Positions 44,006 through 55,555 of a stretch of 64,000 nt of DNA are shown piece after piece (position 1 is the first letter of the stretch; the number at the start of each line of letters is the position of its first letter). The DNA lies in the NCBI RefSeq assembly GCF_002290085.1, contig NZ_CP023173.1, forward strand, positions 790,781 through 854,780, written 5' to 3'. The stretch is from Mesoplasma chauliocola (GTDB taxonomy: Bacteria > Bacillota_I > Bacilli_A > Mycoplasmatales > Mycoplasmataceae). The notes beneath the pieces are model-generated. The model had not been told where the DNA came from and searched no databases. It saw only the letters and a list, made by a program, of their open reading frames with translations. Position numbers and translations under genes: made by a program.

Positions 44006-45892
44006 TTAGTGTACTTTTTCATCATTAGCATATGTATTTTTCAAGTAAAATAGCAACATTTGTATGTCTGCTGGATTAACTCCTGTTATTCGTGAAGCTT
44101 GCCCTATGTTTAAAGGTTTAACCTTTTTTAGTTTTTGTCTTGCTTCTGTTGCTAAATTTTCAACCTTATCATAATCAATGTCAAATGGTATTTTTTTCTT
44201 TTCTAATTTAATCAATCTTTCAACTGTTTGTCTTTCAGTTTTAACATATCCTGCAAATCTAGTTTCAATAACAATTGATTGTAACTGATTATTTTTAAGA
44301 TTTTGTAATTTAGAAACATAAGGAATCATTTCATTAATATCAACTGTTGGTATTTTCAAAATTTCAATTCCACTGTATCCGTGTTTTAAATCGGCTTGAT
44401 TTAATTCTTTTAATTTTAAAGCTAACTCAGATTTTGGAGTAAATCTAATTTCTTCTAACTCCTTAATAGCTTCATCAATCTCTTTTACATACTTTAAATA
44501 TAGATCATATTCAACTTTTTTAACCAATCCAATTTCAAAACCTTTTGCTTTAAGTCTGCTCTCAGCATTATCATTTCTTAGAAGTAATCTATGTTCTGCT
44601 CTACTAGTTAATAATCTATAAGGTTCTCAGACTCCTTTATTAATTAAGTCATCAATCATCACTCCAATGTATGCTTCATCTCTTCTTAAAATTAACGGCT
44701 CTAAATTATCAATTTTTCTTGTTGCATTTATTCCTGCTATCAGTCCTTGACCAGCAGCTTCTTCATAACCACTAGTTCCGTTTATTTGCCCAGCTGTAAA
44801 TAAATTTTCAATTGCTTTTAATTCTAATGATGGTTTAAGTTGCATTGGATTAATACAATCATATTCAATTGCGTATGCTCATGTTTTAACTTCTGCATTT
44901 TCAAAACCAGGTAGAGATCTGATCATTAATAATTGAATATCTATTGGCATTGATGTTGAAAATCCTTGAATATATCAAGCATCCCCTTTTAATGATTCTG
45001 GTTCAATAAAAATTTGATGAGTTTCTTTTGATGAAAATCTCACAATTTTATCTTCAAAACTTGGGCAATATCTTGGACCTATAGAATCCACTTTTCCAGA
45101 ATACATTGCTGATTTTGTTAAGTTTTCTTCAATAATTTTTTTTGTATCATTTGTTGAGTGAATTAAATAGCATAATTCTTGATTCTCAATTGGCGTGTAT
45201 TTACTTGTTAAAAAACTAAAAGCCAATTTAGCGTTTGTTCCTGGTTCTTTTATTGCTCTAGAAAGATCTACTGAATTCTTATAAATTCTTGGTGGCGTTC
45301 CAGTTTTAAATCTAAATAATTCAATACCTGAATCTTTTAAAGATTTGCTTATTCCAGTTGTTGTAGGTTCTTCATTAGGGCCTGAAGAAAATTTTTCATG
45401 CCCTGTCAATATTTCTGATTTTAAATAAGTTCCAGTTGTTAATATTACAGCCTTAGCTTCAATGGTTTCTCCAGTACTTAATTTAACACCTTTTATTTTA
45501 TTATTATCGATTATTAATTCTGTTGCTGCTGCTTCAATTAGTTTTAGATTATCTTGTTCAATTACAATTTTTTGCATATATTTAGAATACTCTTCTTTAT
45601 CAGATTGAACTCTCAAAGCTCAAACACCAGGTCCTCTTGATGAATTAAGCAACTTAGTTTGCAAAGCTGTTTTGTCAGCTGCTTTGGCCATTTCTCCACC
45701 TAAAGCATCAATTTCTCTAACTACAATTCCCTTTGCTGGTCCACCAATACTTGGATTACATGGCATTGCAGCAATTCTGTCTTTATATAAATTAATTAAT
45801 GCTGTTTTTTTATTCAGTCTTGCTGATGATAATGCTGCTTCAACACCAGCGTGGCCACCACCAATAACAACTACATCAAATTTTTTATTCAT
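44006..45892 (-). CDS. mnmG: tRNA uridine 5-carboxymethylaminomethyl modification enzyme MnmG (GidA)
   Basis: The 628-aa FAD enzyme modifies U34 of certain tRNAs together with MnmE. It starts with the FAD fingerprint [14 protein letters not shown], followed by [11 protein letters not shown], the [10 protein letters not shown] segment, and [19 protein letters not shown]. The C-terminal helical domain binds MnmE ([15 protein letters not shown]). AAGGTG precedes the ATG. Modified wobble uridine helps read split codon boxes, including the UGA-Trp/UGG pair in this genetic code, if tRNA-Trp(UCA) is a substrate; this last is inference. Confidence 0.97.
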
Positions 45893-45956
45893 TAAAAACA
45901 CCTTTTCTATTTTATTTCTATTTAATTTTAGCCTTTTTTTCTTAATAAACAATAAA

Positions 45957-45988
45957 AGAAAAAAATCTCAATTATTGAGATTTTTTTA
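45957..45988 (-). terminator. Intrinsic terminator at the 3' end of nagE
   Basis: AAATCTCAA-TTA-TTGAGATTT followed by T-run; the nagE stop codon is within the stem. It separates nagE from the mnmG promoter region. Confidence 0.82.
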
Positions 45989-47825
45989 AATTTTCTTTTG
46001 GCTTTGGCTTTGAATGAGAATTTCTCATTTTTTCAGCAACATGAACAACATCAAGACCAATAACAATTTGTATAGATTCTGAACCTAATCTTTTTATTCC
46101 GAAAGCTCCTGCTTTTTTAATTTTAGCTTCATCTATGTTTTTGTTATCTTTCAAAATTAATCTTAAACGTGTCATACAGTTATCTATTGAAACTATATTG
46201 TCTTCACCTAAAGCTTCAATTATTTCATCTGCCATTACTTGATATTTATCACCCGAATTTGAAGAAGCAGTTTTTTCTAAAGAATTTTCTTCTGACTTTT
46301 CTTCTCTACCAGGAGTAGGAATATTTAATTTTTTAATTAATGTATAGAATACTCCTAAATAAATTCCAAAAGCTGCACTTGTTAGAACTAACACTCATAG
46401 AGGATTAGCTAAAACTTTAAATGCTCCTTCTTTTGATGCCGCAAATCCTCATGATTGAGCAAATGAAGCAATATAATCGATTAATCCTGCACTAAATCCA
46501 AATCCTATTTGAATTTGCATAGAAGTTGATATTGCTACGAATATACCTGAAAGTATTGCATGAACAACTAATAACACAGGAGATATGAACGCAAATGAGA
46601 ATTCAATTGGTTCTGTAATTCCTGAAATTAGTGAAACAAGCGCAACTCCACCTAGAAACCCTGCAACTTCTTTTCTATTTTCTGATTTTGATGTTAGTAT
46701 CATAGCTATTGCTATAGCGGGAACTCCACCCATCATAACTGGGAAGAAACCACCTTGGAATAATCCTGATCCTTCAACTCCAGCTGCAAAGGCATTTATA
46801 TCACCATTAACAATGATTTCTCCCTGACTAATATTACCTGTAATTGGATCAATTACATGACCTTGAATAGGTAATTGGAATCAAAAGAAAGTATTTAAAA
46901 TTTGGTGTAAACCAAATGGTAATAATAATCTATTCAAAATTGCATATAACGCTGTTCCTGGAATAGCAACAGATGGGTTTGTTGGATCAGCAACTGCTTT
47001 ACCAAATTGCATTAATACATATTGAATTCATGGTCAAACAATTGCAAATACAAATGCTGTTGGAATAACAGCTATTAATGCAATCATGGGAACGAATCTT
47101 CTTCCACTAAAGAAAGATAATGCTTGTGGTAGTTGAATATCTTTGAATTTATTATAGAAATAAGCAGCAAAACATCCTGAAGTAATACCTCCAAGAACTC
47201 CTATGTTTAGTACATAAGCTCCACCTGAAACATAATTTACTAATTCTCCACTGGCTGTTTCATATGATGCATTTGTTGGTACATAAAATAATGAAGACAA
47301 TTTTCCGGCAAGCTCTATGCCTATTATTTCATTATTATCACCAAATATTGGTTTATAAATGTCAAAACCTAATGTTTTACCATAAATCATTGATGGTAAA
47401 CTTCTTTCAACACTAGTCAAGGCCATAAGTGCGAAGTAGAATATTGCCCCGACAAGGGCAACTTCACCTCTATGGTCTTTACTTAAACCAAATGCGACTC
47501 CAATTGCAAACATTAAAGCTAAGTTATCAAAAACAACTGCACCAGGCTGTTGAATAATGAATGATATTCAAAACCCAATTTGATTTCCTGTTCCAGCAAG
47601 TATAGCACCAGCTGAATCTGTTGTTGATGTAACACCTAAAGCTCCAAATCTGTTTAAAATGGCTGCGAACGGCAATACAGCAATTGGAAACTGTAATGCT
47701 TTTCCAAGTTCTTGAAGTTTATTTAAAAAGTTATTAAATGCGCTTCCACCATTTTTAGTTTTTAAATTATCTTTTTTTTCATTTTTTTGAAAAAAGGATA
47801 ATTTTTCCTTTATTTGTGTAAACAT
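45972..47825 (-). CDS. nagE: PTS N-acetylglucosamine-type IICB
   Basis: The 617-aa protein has a IIC domain (about 35-490, roughly 10 membrane segments; VSLISGITEPIEFSFAFISP is the glucose-family signature) and a IIB domain (about 530-610) with phospho-Cys in IVSIDNCMTRLRL. No IIA domain is attached. The first 30 residues are a Lys-rich extension. Substrate GlcNAc is inferred from nagA and nagB in the same cluster; glucose is the alternative. The ATG reading MFTQIKEK is taken; the longer frame upstream crosses a terminator. Confidence 0.87.
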
Positions 47826-47884
47826 TTGAAAATTTTTCCTTTCTGTTACCTTATTAATAATAACACCATACCAATTAAAACGAA

Positions 47885-47913
47885 ACAAAAAACAGTAAGC
47901 TAACTTACTGTTC
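47885..47913 (-). terminator. Intrinsic terminator of the nagA-cutC-membrane protein unit
   Basis: On the minus strand CAGTAAG-TTAG-CTTACTG followed by TTTTTTG, overlapping the stop codon at 47900. nagE therefore has its own promoter in the 60 bases that follow. Confidence 0.88.
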
Positions 47914-48211
47914 CTGCAATACCTAACGCAAAAAGAATAATAGAACCTACAAAACAAGCCACAATAATAAAAATGAAAGCATAGTTTGATCAGAAATCCA
48001 TTATTTTATATTTACCTGAAACAATTTTAAAATTTTGTTCTTGCTTTCATTTTTTATTTTTTAAGTACTTTCTAAATAATAAAATTGTAACAACGCCTAA
48101 AACAATTAGTAGCGCTGAGCATGTTAGCATTATTATTCCAGCTGTTTGTGATACTTTTTGACTTTCTTCAGACGTTGCTATTGCTAAAAATGAATGTTTA
48201 CTAAATTCCAT
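47900..48211 (-). CDS. Small two-TM membrane protein in the nag cluster
   Basis: The 103-aa protein has hydrophobic segments at about 24-46 (GIIMLTCSALLIVLGVVTIL) and 78-100 (FIFIIVACFVGSIILFALGI), joined by a basic loop with two TGA-Trp codons. Its ATG shares one base with the cutC stop (TAATG), so the two are coupled. I do not recognise a family. Context (between nagA-cutC and nagE) suggests a role in amino-sugar use. Confidence 0.7.
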
Positions 48212-48891
48212 TATTTTCTTTTTATCCTTTCTTTAATTTCATTTATTACATTTAAATCACATTCAAAGTCTCAGCTGTTTTTAACTCTTGCTAAAGTACC
48301 TACATGAATTGATTCAACACTTTGTTTAACTAAATCAATATTGTTTGAATTAATGCCGCCACCTGCTAGTATTTCAATATCACTTAAATTTGATAACTCA
48401 TTAAGTAGTTTTAAATTTTCTAATATATTTGCTCCACCGCTTGTTAGTATAGTAGAAACTCCTAATTCTTTTAAAATTTTTAAGCCTTCAATTTTATCTA
48501 AAACTTCATCAAAAGCTTTATGGAATGTGATTTTTATTTTAGAATCCAATTTTTCCTTGACAATTTTCATTCTTTCAATATCAATGCTTTTATCTTCTTT
48601 TAATATACCTATAACAATAGCATTTGGCTTTACTGAATTAATAAATTCAATGTCGCTTAACATTCATTTAAATTCTTCTTCTGTATAGCAAAAATCTCTA
48701 TCAGTATTTCTAACCATCACATTAATTGGTAATTTAGAAATTTCACACGCTTTTTTAATATCGTCATATTCAGGAGTAAAACCTCCTTTTTTTAACTCTT
48801 TACAAAATTCTATTCTATCAGCATTTGATTCATTAATTATTTTAATATCATTTATATTTGCTGCTATAACTTCTAATAATTTATCTTTCAT
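48211..48891 (-). CDS. cutC: CutC family protein
   Basis: The 226-aa TIM-barrel protein of the CutC family has KLLEVIAANINDIKIIN and NADRIEFCKEL at the N-terminus, then INVMVRNTDRDFCYTEEEF, ITFHKAFDEVLD and STILTSGGANILENL, all family signatures. The old copper-homeostasis role is in doubt for many members. Here it overlaps nagA by 11 bases, and CutC-nag gene linkage recurs in Firmicutes, which points to a carbohydrate role (inference). Confidence 0.92.
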
Positions 48892-50032
48892 AAACTTTTT
48901 TACCCTCTACAAATGTATATAAAACATTGAATTCTTTATCAACAACTACCAAGTCTGCTATTTTATTTTCTTCTATACTTCCTGTTTTTTCATAAATATT
49001 TAATTGCTTTGCAATGTTTATTGATGTCATTTTAATTAGCTCTGTCATTGGTATTAAGCACTTTTCTTTATAAAACTTTACGTTATGATTGTATGTTGCA
49101 CCAGACCCTGCTAAAACATTGTTACTTTTTAGTCTTACTTCTATTCCTTTTTTTATTACTTCTAAATTACCTATTTTATATTCCCCATCTGATAATCCTT
49201 TAGCATTAATTGAATCAGTAATTATACATATATTATCTGCTCCTTTAATTTTATAAATCAAATCAAGTATATCTTCATTTAGATGGACTCCATCTGAAAT
49301 GACCTCAACTAAAATATCTTTATGTGTTAATGCTGATACTGCTAAACCCGGTCTGTAATGATCAACTCCACTCATGCCATTAAAAATATGTGTTACATGT
49401 TTTGCTCCTAATAAATAATCTTTTTCTAATTCATAAGATTCTTGATTTGTATGTCCAACAGAAGGAACAATTTTATTATTGATCAAGTACTTTGTAAAGC
49501 TACCATCTTGAAGTTCGCTTGCATAGGTAACTATTTTAATATTTTTATTTGATATTTCTATAAACTCTTTTATTAAATCTATATTAGGCTTAACTAGTAA
49601 GTTTGGATCATGAGCACCTTTTTTTTCAGCTGAAATAAATGGTCCTTCCATATGTACTCCAAGACATTTAGCTCCTTTTATATTTTTAGCATTTTTAAAA
49701 TTTTTAAATTCTGTTAAATACTTTTTATTATCCTCAACACTATTAGTTACGCTCGCTTGCACATAAGAAGTAATTCCTTCTTTAATAACATTTTCAGAAA
49801 AGGTTAGAAACCTTTTTTCATCACCTGTTTCAAAATCAACACCATATCCACCATGAACATGGCAATCTATAAATCCAGGCATTAGATAATTACCTTTTAA
49901 ATCAATTACTTCTTCTTTGTTTGCATCAATTTCTTTTTCAGAAATTTTTATAATCTTGTTATCCTTTATTAATAAAGAACCATTTTCAATTATTTTATCT
50001 TGTAAAACTATTTTTGCATTTTTTAATATCAT
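48881..50032 (-). CDS. nagA: N-acetylglucosamine-6-phosphate deacetylase
   Basis: The 383-aa amidohydrolase removes acetate from GlcNAc-6-P. Metal and substrate motifs are GFIDCHVHGGYGVDFE, LGVHMEGPFIS, SVGHTNQ, HIFNGMSGVDHY and the catalytic Asp in ICIITDSINAKGL. TLA-type C-terminal strand NIAKQLNIYEKTGSIEENKIADLV(V) follows the family. No TGA codon interrupts it. First gene of the nagA-cutC-membrane protein unit, with AGAGG upstream. Confidence 0.96.
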   Translation of the reverse strand: MILKNAKIVLQDKIIENGSLLIKDNKIIKISEKEIDANKEEVIDLKGNYLMPGFIDCHVHGGYGVDFETGDEKRFLTFSENVIKEGITSYVQASVTNSVEDNKKYLTEFKNFKNAKNIKGAKCLGVHMEGPFISAEKKGAHDPNLLVKPNIDLIKEFIEISNKNIKIVTYASELQDGSFTKYLINNKIVPSVGHTNQESYELEKDYLLGAKHVTHIFNGMSGVDHYRPGLAVSALTHKDILVEVISDGVHLNEDILDLIYKIKGADNICIITDSINAKGLSDGEYKIGNLEVIKKGIEVRLKSNNVLAGSGATYNHNVKFYKEKCLIPMTELIKMTSINIAKQLNIYEKTGSIEENKIADLVVVDKEFNVLYTFVEGKKVYER

Positions 50033-50082
50033 TTAATACCTCTTATTATTAATTTTAAATTATTTTGTGTTTTATTATTAAA

Positions 50083-50114
50083 AAATAAAAAAGAAGTGCA
50101 AGAGCACCTCTTTT
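50083..50114 (-). terminator. Intrinsic terminator of ftsH-nagB
   Basis: On the minus strand AAAGAGGTGC-TCTT-GCACTTCTTT followed by TTTATTTTTT, just after the nagB stop. Confidence 0.9.
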
Positions 50115-50116
50115 GC

Positions 50117-50839
50117 TTATATCAATTTTCCTGCTTCTTCATCAATAACAATTGTTACATTATTATGATTTCTTAAAACTGTACAAGGTCAATTTTCTGA
50201 GATTTCAGAATTTACTAAAGCATGAATAGCTTCGGCTTTGCTAGATCCAGTTGCTATTAATAAAATTTTCTTACTATTCATTATAGATTTTAATCCCATA
50301 GAATATGCCTTTGTTGGAACTTCACTTAAATCTCCATTAAAGAATTTTTTTGAATTAACTTCAATAGTTTCCTTGGCTAAATCAACTTCACTAGTTAAAC
50401 TATCAAATGATGTACCTGGTTCATTAAAACCAATATGTCCGTTAACTCCTAAACCTAATAATTGTAAATCAATTCCACCTTTATCTTTAATCAATTGATC
50501 ATATGCTTCTGGATTGACGTTATTAACCCCTTCAGGAACAAAAGTATTTTTAATATTAATATCAATATGATTAAATAATTTTTCATTCATAAAATATCTA
50601 TATGATTGAGGATGTGTAGGTTGTAAACCTTTGTATTCATCTAAGTTAAATGTCTTAACATTTGCAAATGAAATTTCACCTTTTTTATAAGATTTAATTA
50701 AATTTTCATAAGTCAATATCGGTGATGAACCTGTTGCCAAACCTAAAACTGAGAAGTTATTGATTTTAATTTGATTTTCTATTATTTCTGCAGCTTTTTG
50801 CGCTACTTCAATTTCATTTTTTAATTTAATAATATTCAT
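50117..50839 (-). CDS. nagB: Glucosamine-6-phosphate deaminase
   Basis: The 240-aa enzyme converts GlcN-6-P to fructose-6-P and ammonia. LGLATGSSPILTYE (phosphate loop), TFNLDEYKGL (catalytic Asp), and LLGLGVNGHIGFNEPGTSF (catalytic His and Glu) are all present. It starts 4 bases after ftsH in the same direction rather than next to nagA, so it may be expressed constitutively with ftsH. Confidence 0.97.
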
Positions 50840-50843
50840 GTTA

Positions 50844-52826
50844 TTACTCGTCTATTTCTAGGTCTTCTACTTTAATGTCGATGATTTCACCTTTTTTTAT
50901 TTTTTCATCTTCTTTAGCCATTCTAGCTTTTTGTTCTAAAACTTCTTCAGGTAATTTTTTATTTTTATTAATATATTCAATTTGTTCAGCTGTAATTGTT
51001 TCTAAAACTCTTAGTGATTCAGCAAGCAATTCTAGTGTTTCCATATTTTCTTTAATAATTTTTAAAGCAATTTTGTATGATTCTTCAAGAATTTTTGAAA
51101 TTTCAGCATCAATTTTTGTTGCTGTCTCGTCTGAATATGTACCTTCCATTTTTCCATATGACTCTTCTGCCATTGTTAAATATTTAGTCATACCTAAATT
51201 AGACATACCAAATTGTACAACCATTCTTCTTGCAATATTTGTTGCTTTATCTAAATCATCATGTGCTCCTGTTGTAACATTTTCTTTTCCAAAAATTATC
51301 TCTTCAGCAGCTCTACCACCTAAGTAACCTGCGATAGTTGCAAATAAATCTTTTTTAGATGAGAATACTGTTTCATCTTTTGGAGTCATAATTGTATATC
51401 CACCAGCATTACCACGAGGAATAATTGTAACTTTTTGCACTTTTGAAGCACTGTCCAATTTTAACCCAATAAGCGCATGACCAGATTCATGATATGAAAC
51501 TATATCTTTATCTTGTTTTGTCATAGCACGTGATTTTTTAGCTGGTCCTCCAACTACACGATCAATAGCTTCATCAATTTCAGTGATTGTTATGATGTCA
51601 CGTTTTTCTCTAACCATTAAAATGGCAGCTTCATTTAAAACGTTTTCTAATTGAGCACCTGAGAAACCTGGAGTTCTTTCAGCAACTCTATATCAATCAA
51701 CTGAACTATCAATTTTTTTACCTTTTGCATGTAGTTCTAAAATAGCTTTACGCTCTTTAATATCTGGTAGTGAAACCTGAATAACTCTATCAAAACGACC
51801 TGGTCTTAATAAAGCTGGGTCTAAAACATCAGCACGGTTTGTAGCAGCCATAACAATAATTCCTGAGTTAGTTCCAAAACCATCCATTTCAACCAATAAT
51901 TGGTTTAATGTTTGTTCATTTCCACCTGATCCCATTCCGTTGTTTCTTTTTCTACCAACTGCATCTATTTCATCAATAAATATAATTGCTGGCGCTGATT
52001 TTTTAGCATCGTTAAACATTTCACGAACACGACTTGCTCCAACCCCAACAAACATTTCTTCAAATTCTGAACCAGCAATTGAGAAGAATGAAACTCCAGC
52101 TTCACCAGCAACAGCTTTTGCTAATAATGTTTTACCTGTCCCAGGAGGACCTTCCATTAGAACACCTTTTGGAGCTCTAGCTCCAGCTTCAGCATATTTT
52201 GCGGGGAATTTTAGATAATCTACTAATTCTACTAATTCTGATTTTTCTTCTTCAATTCCAGCTACATTATCAAATTTAACTTCTGATTTTTCAGCACGAG
52301 CTCTATTTTTACCCATTCCAAATATATTTCCGGCTCCTGAACCAGCTCCAGCTGAACCTTTCATCATAAAGTAAAATACTCCACCAAATAAAATTACATA
52401 AATTACTAATGGCGCTAATGAAACAAGCAACGCCATACCAACTGATCCTTGATATACAAGTGATGGTCAAGGTAATGTACCAGTAGGGAAAATTTTACTT
52501 AAATCTGATTCATCAACATAGGCAACGAAATTTATAAATCTTCCATCCCCATTAATGTTATATGCGCCTTTTATAACAACTGTTCCATTTGTTCCTTTGT
52601 AGATTACTACACTCTTTCAGAATGTGTCGTCTTTAGGATTTAATGTAGGCAAATGTGGGATTGCATTATTTGGGCCTCCACCATTAACCAAAATATTTAA
52701 TTCATTTCCACTAATTGTTTGAGTTGTTCCCTTTACAGTAACAGAAATTATGATTATTGTGACTACTAAAGCCAAAATAATAATAAGTCAAAATCATAAG
52801 GTTGATTTGCTTTTTTTGCTTTTCAT
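50844..52826 (-). CDS. ftsH: ATP-dependent zinc metalloprotease FtsH
   Basis: This is a 660-aa membrane AAA+ protease. TM1 is near residues 10-30 and TM2 about 135-160, with an extracytoplasmic domain between. AAA: Walker A GPPGTGKT, Walker [12 protein letters not shown], second region of homology [20 protein letters not shown]. The zinc site HESGH and the third ligand in [15 protein letters not shown] are intact. The tilS-ftsH order is conserved across Firmicutes and Mollicutes. Confidence 0.98.
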
Positions 52827-52888
52827 TTTATTCCTCCCTCTTAAGATTTTTATTCTATTTTAATAATACCATTATTTGATATTTTACT

Positions 52889-54085
52889 CTACTTTATATT
52901 GTTTAAGATTTTCTTTGTTCTTTTACTATATACGACTGCTTTTAACATTCTATTTTTATATCTTATTTTTTTATCAATAAAATATCTGTTTGTTTTTTTA
53001 CCAAGCGTATAGGTTTCAAATTTATATTTTGTGTAATCATTAGTTACTACATATGGATACTTCTCTTTATTTTTTTTAATTGCGTTAAAAATATCTAGTC
53101 AATTAATGAATTCTTCAATCTTATACAAATCTTCTTTTGTTTTTATTTCAAAAGACTTGGGATAAGTTAGATCAGCCTTTATTATAAATATGTTTTCGTA
53201 ATCTTTAACAAGGCAATAATTTTCAATATTCATACTTCAAAAAACTTTATGTGAAGTCTTTATATTTTTTGCAATTTCAAAAACTGTTTTATTGCTTCTG
53301 TTTTGTACTAAATGATCTTTTTTAATTATTTCTAATCATTTATAAACACATCTTTGAATAAATTCTAAATTTTCGTCTTTAAAGTTTTTTGTTATAACTA
53401 ATTCTTCAGCTGACATATTATTATTAACATATCAATCAACTTCAAGATTTAACTTATTTAATTCTTGATTTTTAATTTTAATTTCGTTTTCAATTGATGC
53501 AAAATCTTCTTCCTTTAAACTTGCTCTTATTTCATTTCTTTTATACTTAATATCTGTATTAGTTGAATCAATTGCAAATTCAATTTCTTGCTGCTGTAAA
53601 TAATGTAAAATTTCTGACTTTAATATATTTAGCATAGGTCTTATAATATTCATTTCTTTATATTTTGATACCTTATTTAAGCCATAATATTTTGCATAAT
53701 TTTTTCTTTCTTTTTGTAGTAAATAAGTTTCTACGAAATCATTTCTGTTATGTGCAACTAGTATATTTTTTATTCCATATTTGTTACCAATTTTTACAAA
53801 GAAATCATATCTAGTCTTTCTTGCTCAACTTTCGAAATTTTCTTTAAGTTCACTATAATCTTGATCAACGTTTAAAAATTCTAACTTTAAATTATATTTT
53901 TCACAAAATTTTTTTACAATTTTAAAATCATTATTTGAATCTTTTCTGAAATTGTAATTAACATGGCAAACCACAAAGTTTGTTAGTTCTTGTTCAATTA
54001 ATGAATTAAGCATAAACATGCTATCAGGACCACCTGATACAGCAACTAAATAGGATGTATCTTTATTTAATTTAAATTTATTCAT
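52889..54085 (-). CDS. tilS: tRNA(Ile)-lysidine synthase
   Basis: The 398-aa PP-loop ATPase has SGGPDSMFML at residues 18-27 and CHVNYNFRKDSNND in the ATP-binding region. It converts C34 of tRNA-Ile(CAU) to lysidine, so that AUA is read as Ile. The C-terminal domain is present but poorly conserved. It starts 4 bases after the trmN6-like gene. Six or more TGA-Trp codons. Confidence 0.94.
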
Positions 54086-54089
54086 CTTT

Positions 54090-54812
54090 TTAATCCTTAA
54101 AGTATTTTAGTAATTCATTAGTATAAGATTCGTCATCCTTATGAGCAATAAGCGGAGGTAAAATTTGCATGCCTTCATTACCCTCTAAAATTGCATCAAT
54201 CAAAATTGTTTTTGCTTCTTCACCTTGTTTAGAATGAACAAATTGAACTCTCTTTGGAGCAAATTTATATTTATACATTAAGTTGATTATTTCGCCTGTT
54301 CTTTCGGGTCTGTGAACAAGAGTAAAAGAACCACCATTTTTTAATATTAACCCTGCATTTTTAATTATTTCCTCTAAAGTAATTAAAGTTTCATGTCTAG
54401 CGTTAACAACTTCTTCACTTATTTTTTTTACTTTTGATTCTTCATGCTTTTTAAAAAAAGGCGGATTGCAAATTACAGCATCAAACTTATTTGCTTTTTC
54501 TTTTGCATAAATTTTTATATCTTCATTTACAATCTCTATTTGTTCAGTCAATTTGTTAAGCTCAATATTTTCTATTGCCAACTGAGCAGCCTTACTTTGA
54601 ATTTCTAAACCTACAATTTTTGCTTTACTATATTTGCTTATTATTAAAGGTATTACTGCATTGTTTGTACCAAAGTCCACAATATTTTTAATACCCGATT
54701 TTAAGTTAATGAATCTTGCTATCAATATACTATCTAAAGTAAAATTAAACATTTCAGAATCTTGATAAATTTTTCTATTTTCATACCCTAATAAATCATT
54801 TAAAATCTTCAT
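54090..54812 (-). CDS. tRNA1(Val) (adenine37-N6)-methyltransferase-like protein
   Basis: The 240-aa class I SAM methyltransferase begins MKILNDLLGYENRKIYQDSE, has the SAM loop VDFGTNNAVIPLI, the acidic VGLEIQ, and the amino-methyltransferase NPPF in AVICNPPFFKKH, typical of TrmN6/YfiC. No TGA occurs in the frame. It overlaps holB by one base (TAATG). The exact tRNA target is inferred from the family. Confidence 0.88.
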   Translation of the reverse strand: MKILNDLLGYENRKIYQDSEMFNFTLDSILIARFINLKSGIKNIVDFGTNNAVIPLIISKYSKAKIVGLEIQSKAAQLAIENIELNKLTEQIEIVNEDIKIYAKEKANKFDAVICNPPFFKKHEESKVKKISEEVVNARHETLITLEEIIKNAGLILKNGGSFTLVHRPERTGEIINLMYKYKFAPKRVQFVHSKQGEEAKTILIDAILEGNEGMQILPPLIAHKDDESYTNELLKYFKD

Positions 54813-55555
54813 TATAAAGCCTCACTTACTTCTATTAAGAAAACATCAATTGCCAAGTTTGTTTGGAAAGTAAATTTTAAATCATTGATTAATTTTAAAG
54901 TTATTTCCGCTAACATAGGATATTTTTTAATTATAGTTCTAATATAAGCTTCTTCTAGCATTCCAATTAGCTCAGATTTATCGACCTTTTTCAATTCTGC
55001 ATTACTTAATAAAATTGAATGTTTGTCTTTTTGTAAAATCTTTTCAATTAAGTTTTCTGCACTGTCATTAACTTTTTCATTTTCTAAAACGATTAATTTA
55101 CATCTTGATTTTATTGTTGGTAAAACTTGACTTCTATTTTTAGTTAATAAAATTGCTATAGTATTTGCTGGTGGCTCTTCTAAAAATTTTAGTAATGAGT
55201 TTGCTGATTCATTTTTTAAATTTTCTGCATTAGCTATTACATAAATTTTAAGCTTATTAATTTCATTTGTTGTTAATGAATATCTTTGCATTAAATCAAG
55301 AACATCTGCTTTTGTTATAGCTAAATTTCCATCTCCAATAAAACTAAAGTTAGATGTTGCACTATTGATAAATTTTTTACATGAGGAACAATCATCATTT
55401 TCTAAATTTTTGTTTTCACAAAAAATTAATCTTGAAATTTCATTTGCAAGATCGTTTAAATTTTCTTGATTATCATTTGAAAGTAAAATTGAACTAAAAA
55501 AAGTATTATCAAATAATTGAGATTTAAATTTTTGTAAAATTTCTATTTTTTTCAT
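54812..55555 (-). CDS. holB: DNA polymerase III delta' subunit
   Basis: This 247-aa clamp-loader protein is short for the family. It has CSSCKKFIN in the zinc module region, KIYVIANAENLKNESANSLLKFLEEPP (the AAA sensor/box VI-VII pattern) and the SRC motif in IKSRCKLI. No Walker A Lys is seen at the N-terminus, as usual for delta'. Its start lies 13 bases within the end of tmk. Confidence 0.88.
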   Translation of the reverse strand: MKKIEILQKFKSQLFDNTFFSSILLSNDNQENLNDLANEISRLIFCENKNLENDDCSSCKKFINSATSNFSFIGDGNLAITKADVLDLMQRYSLTTNEINKLKIYVIANAENLKNESANSLLKFLEEPPANTIAILLTKNRSQVLPTIKSRCKLIVLENEKVNDSAENLIEKILQKDKHSILLSNAELKKVDKSELIGMLEEAYIRTIIKKYPMLAEITLKLINDLKFTFQTNLAIDVFLIEVSEAL

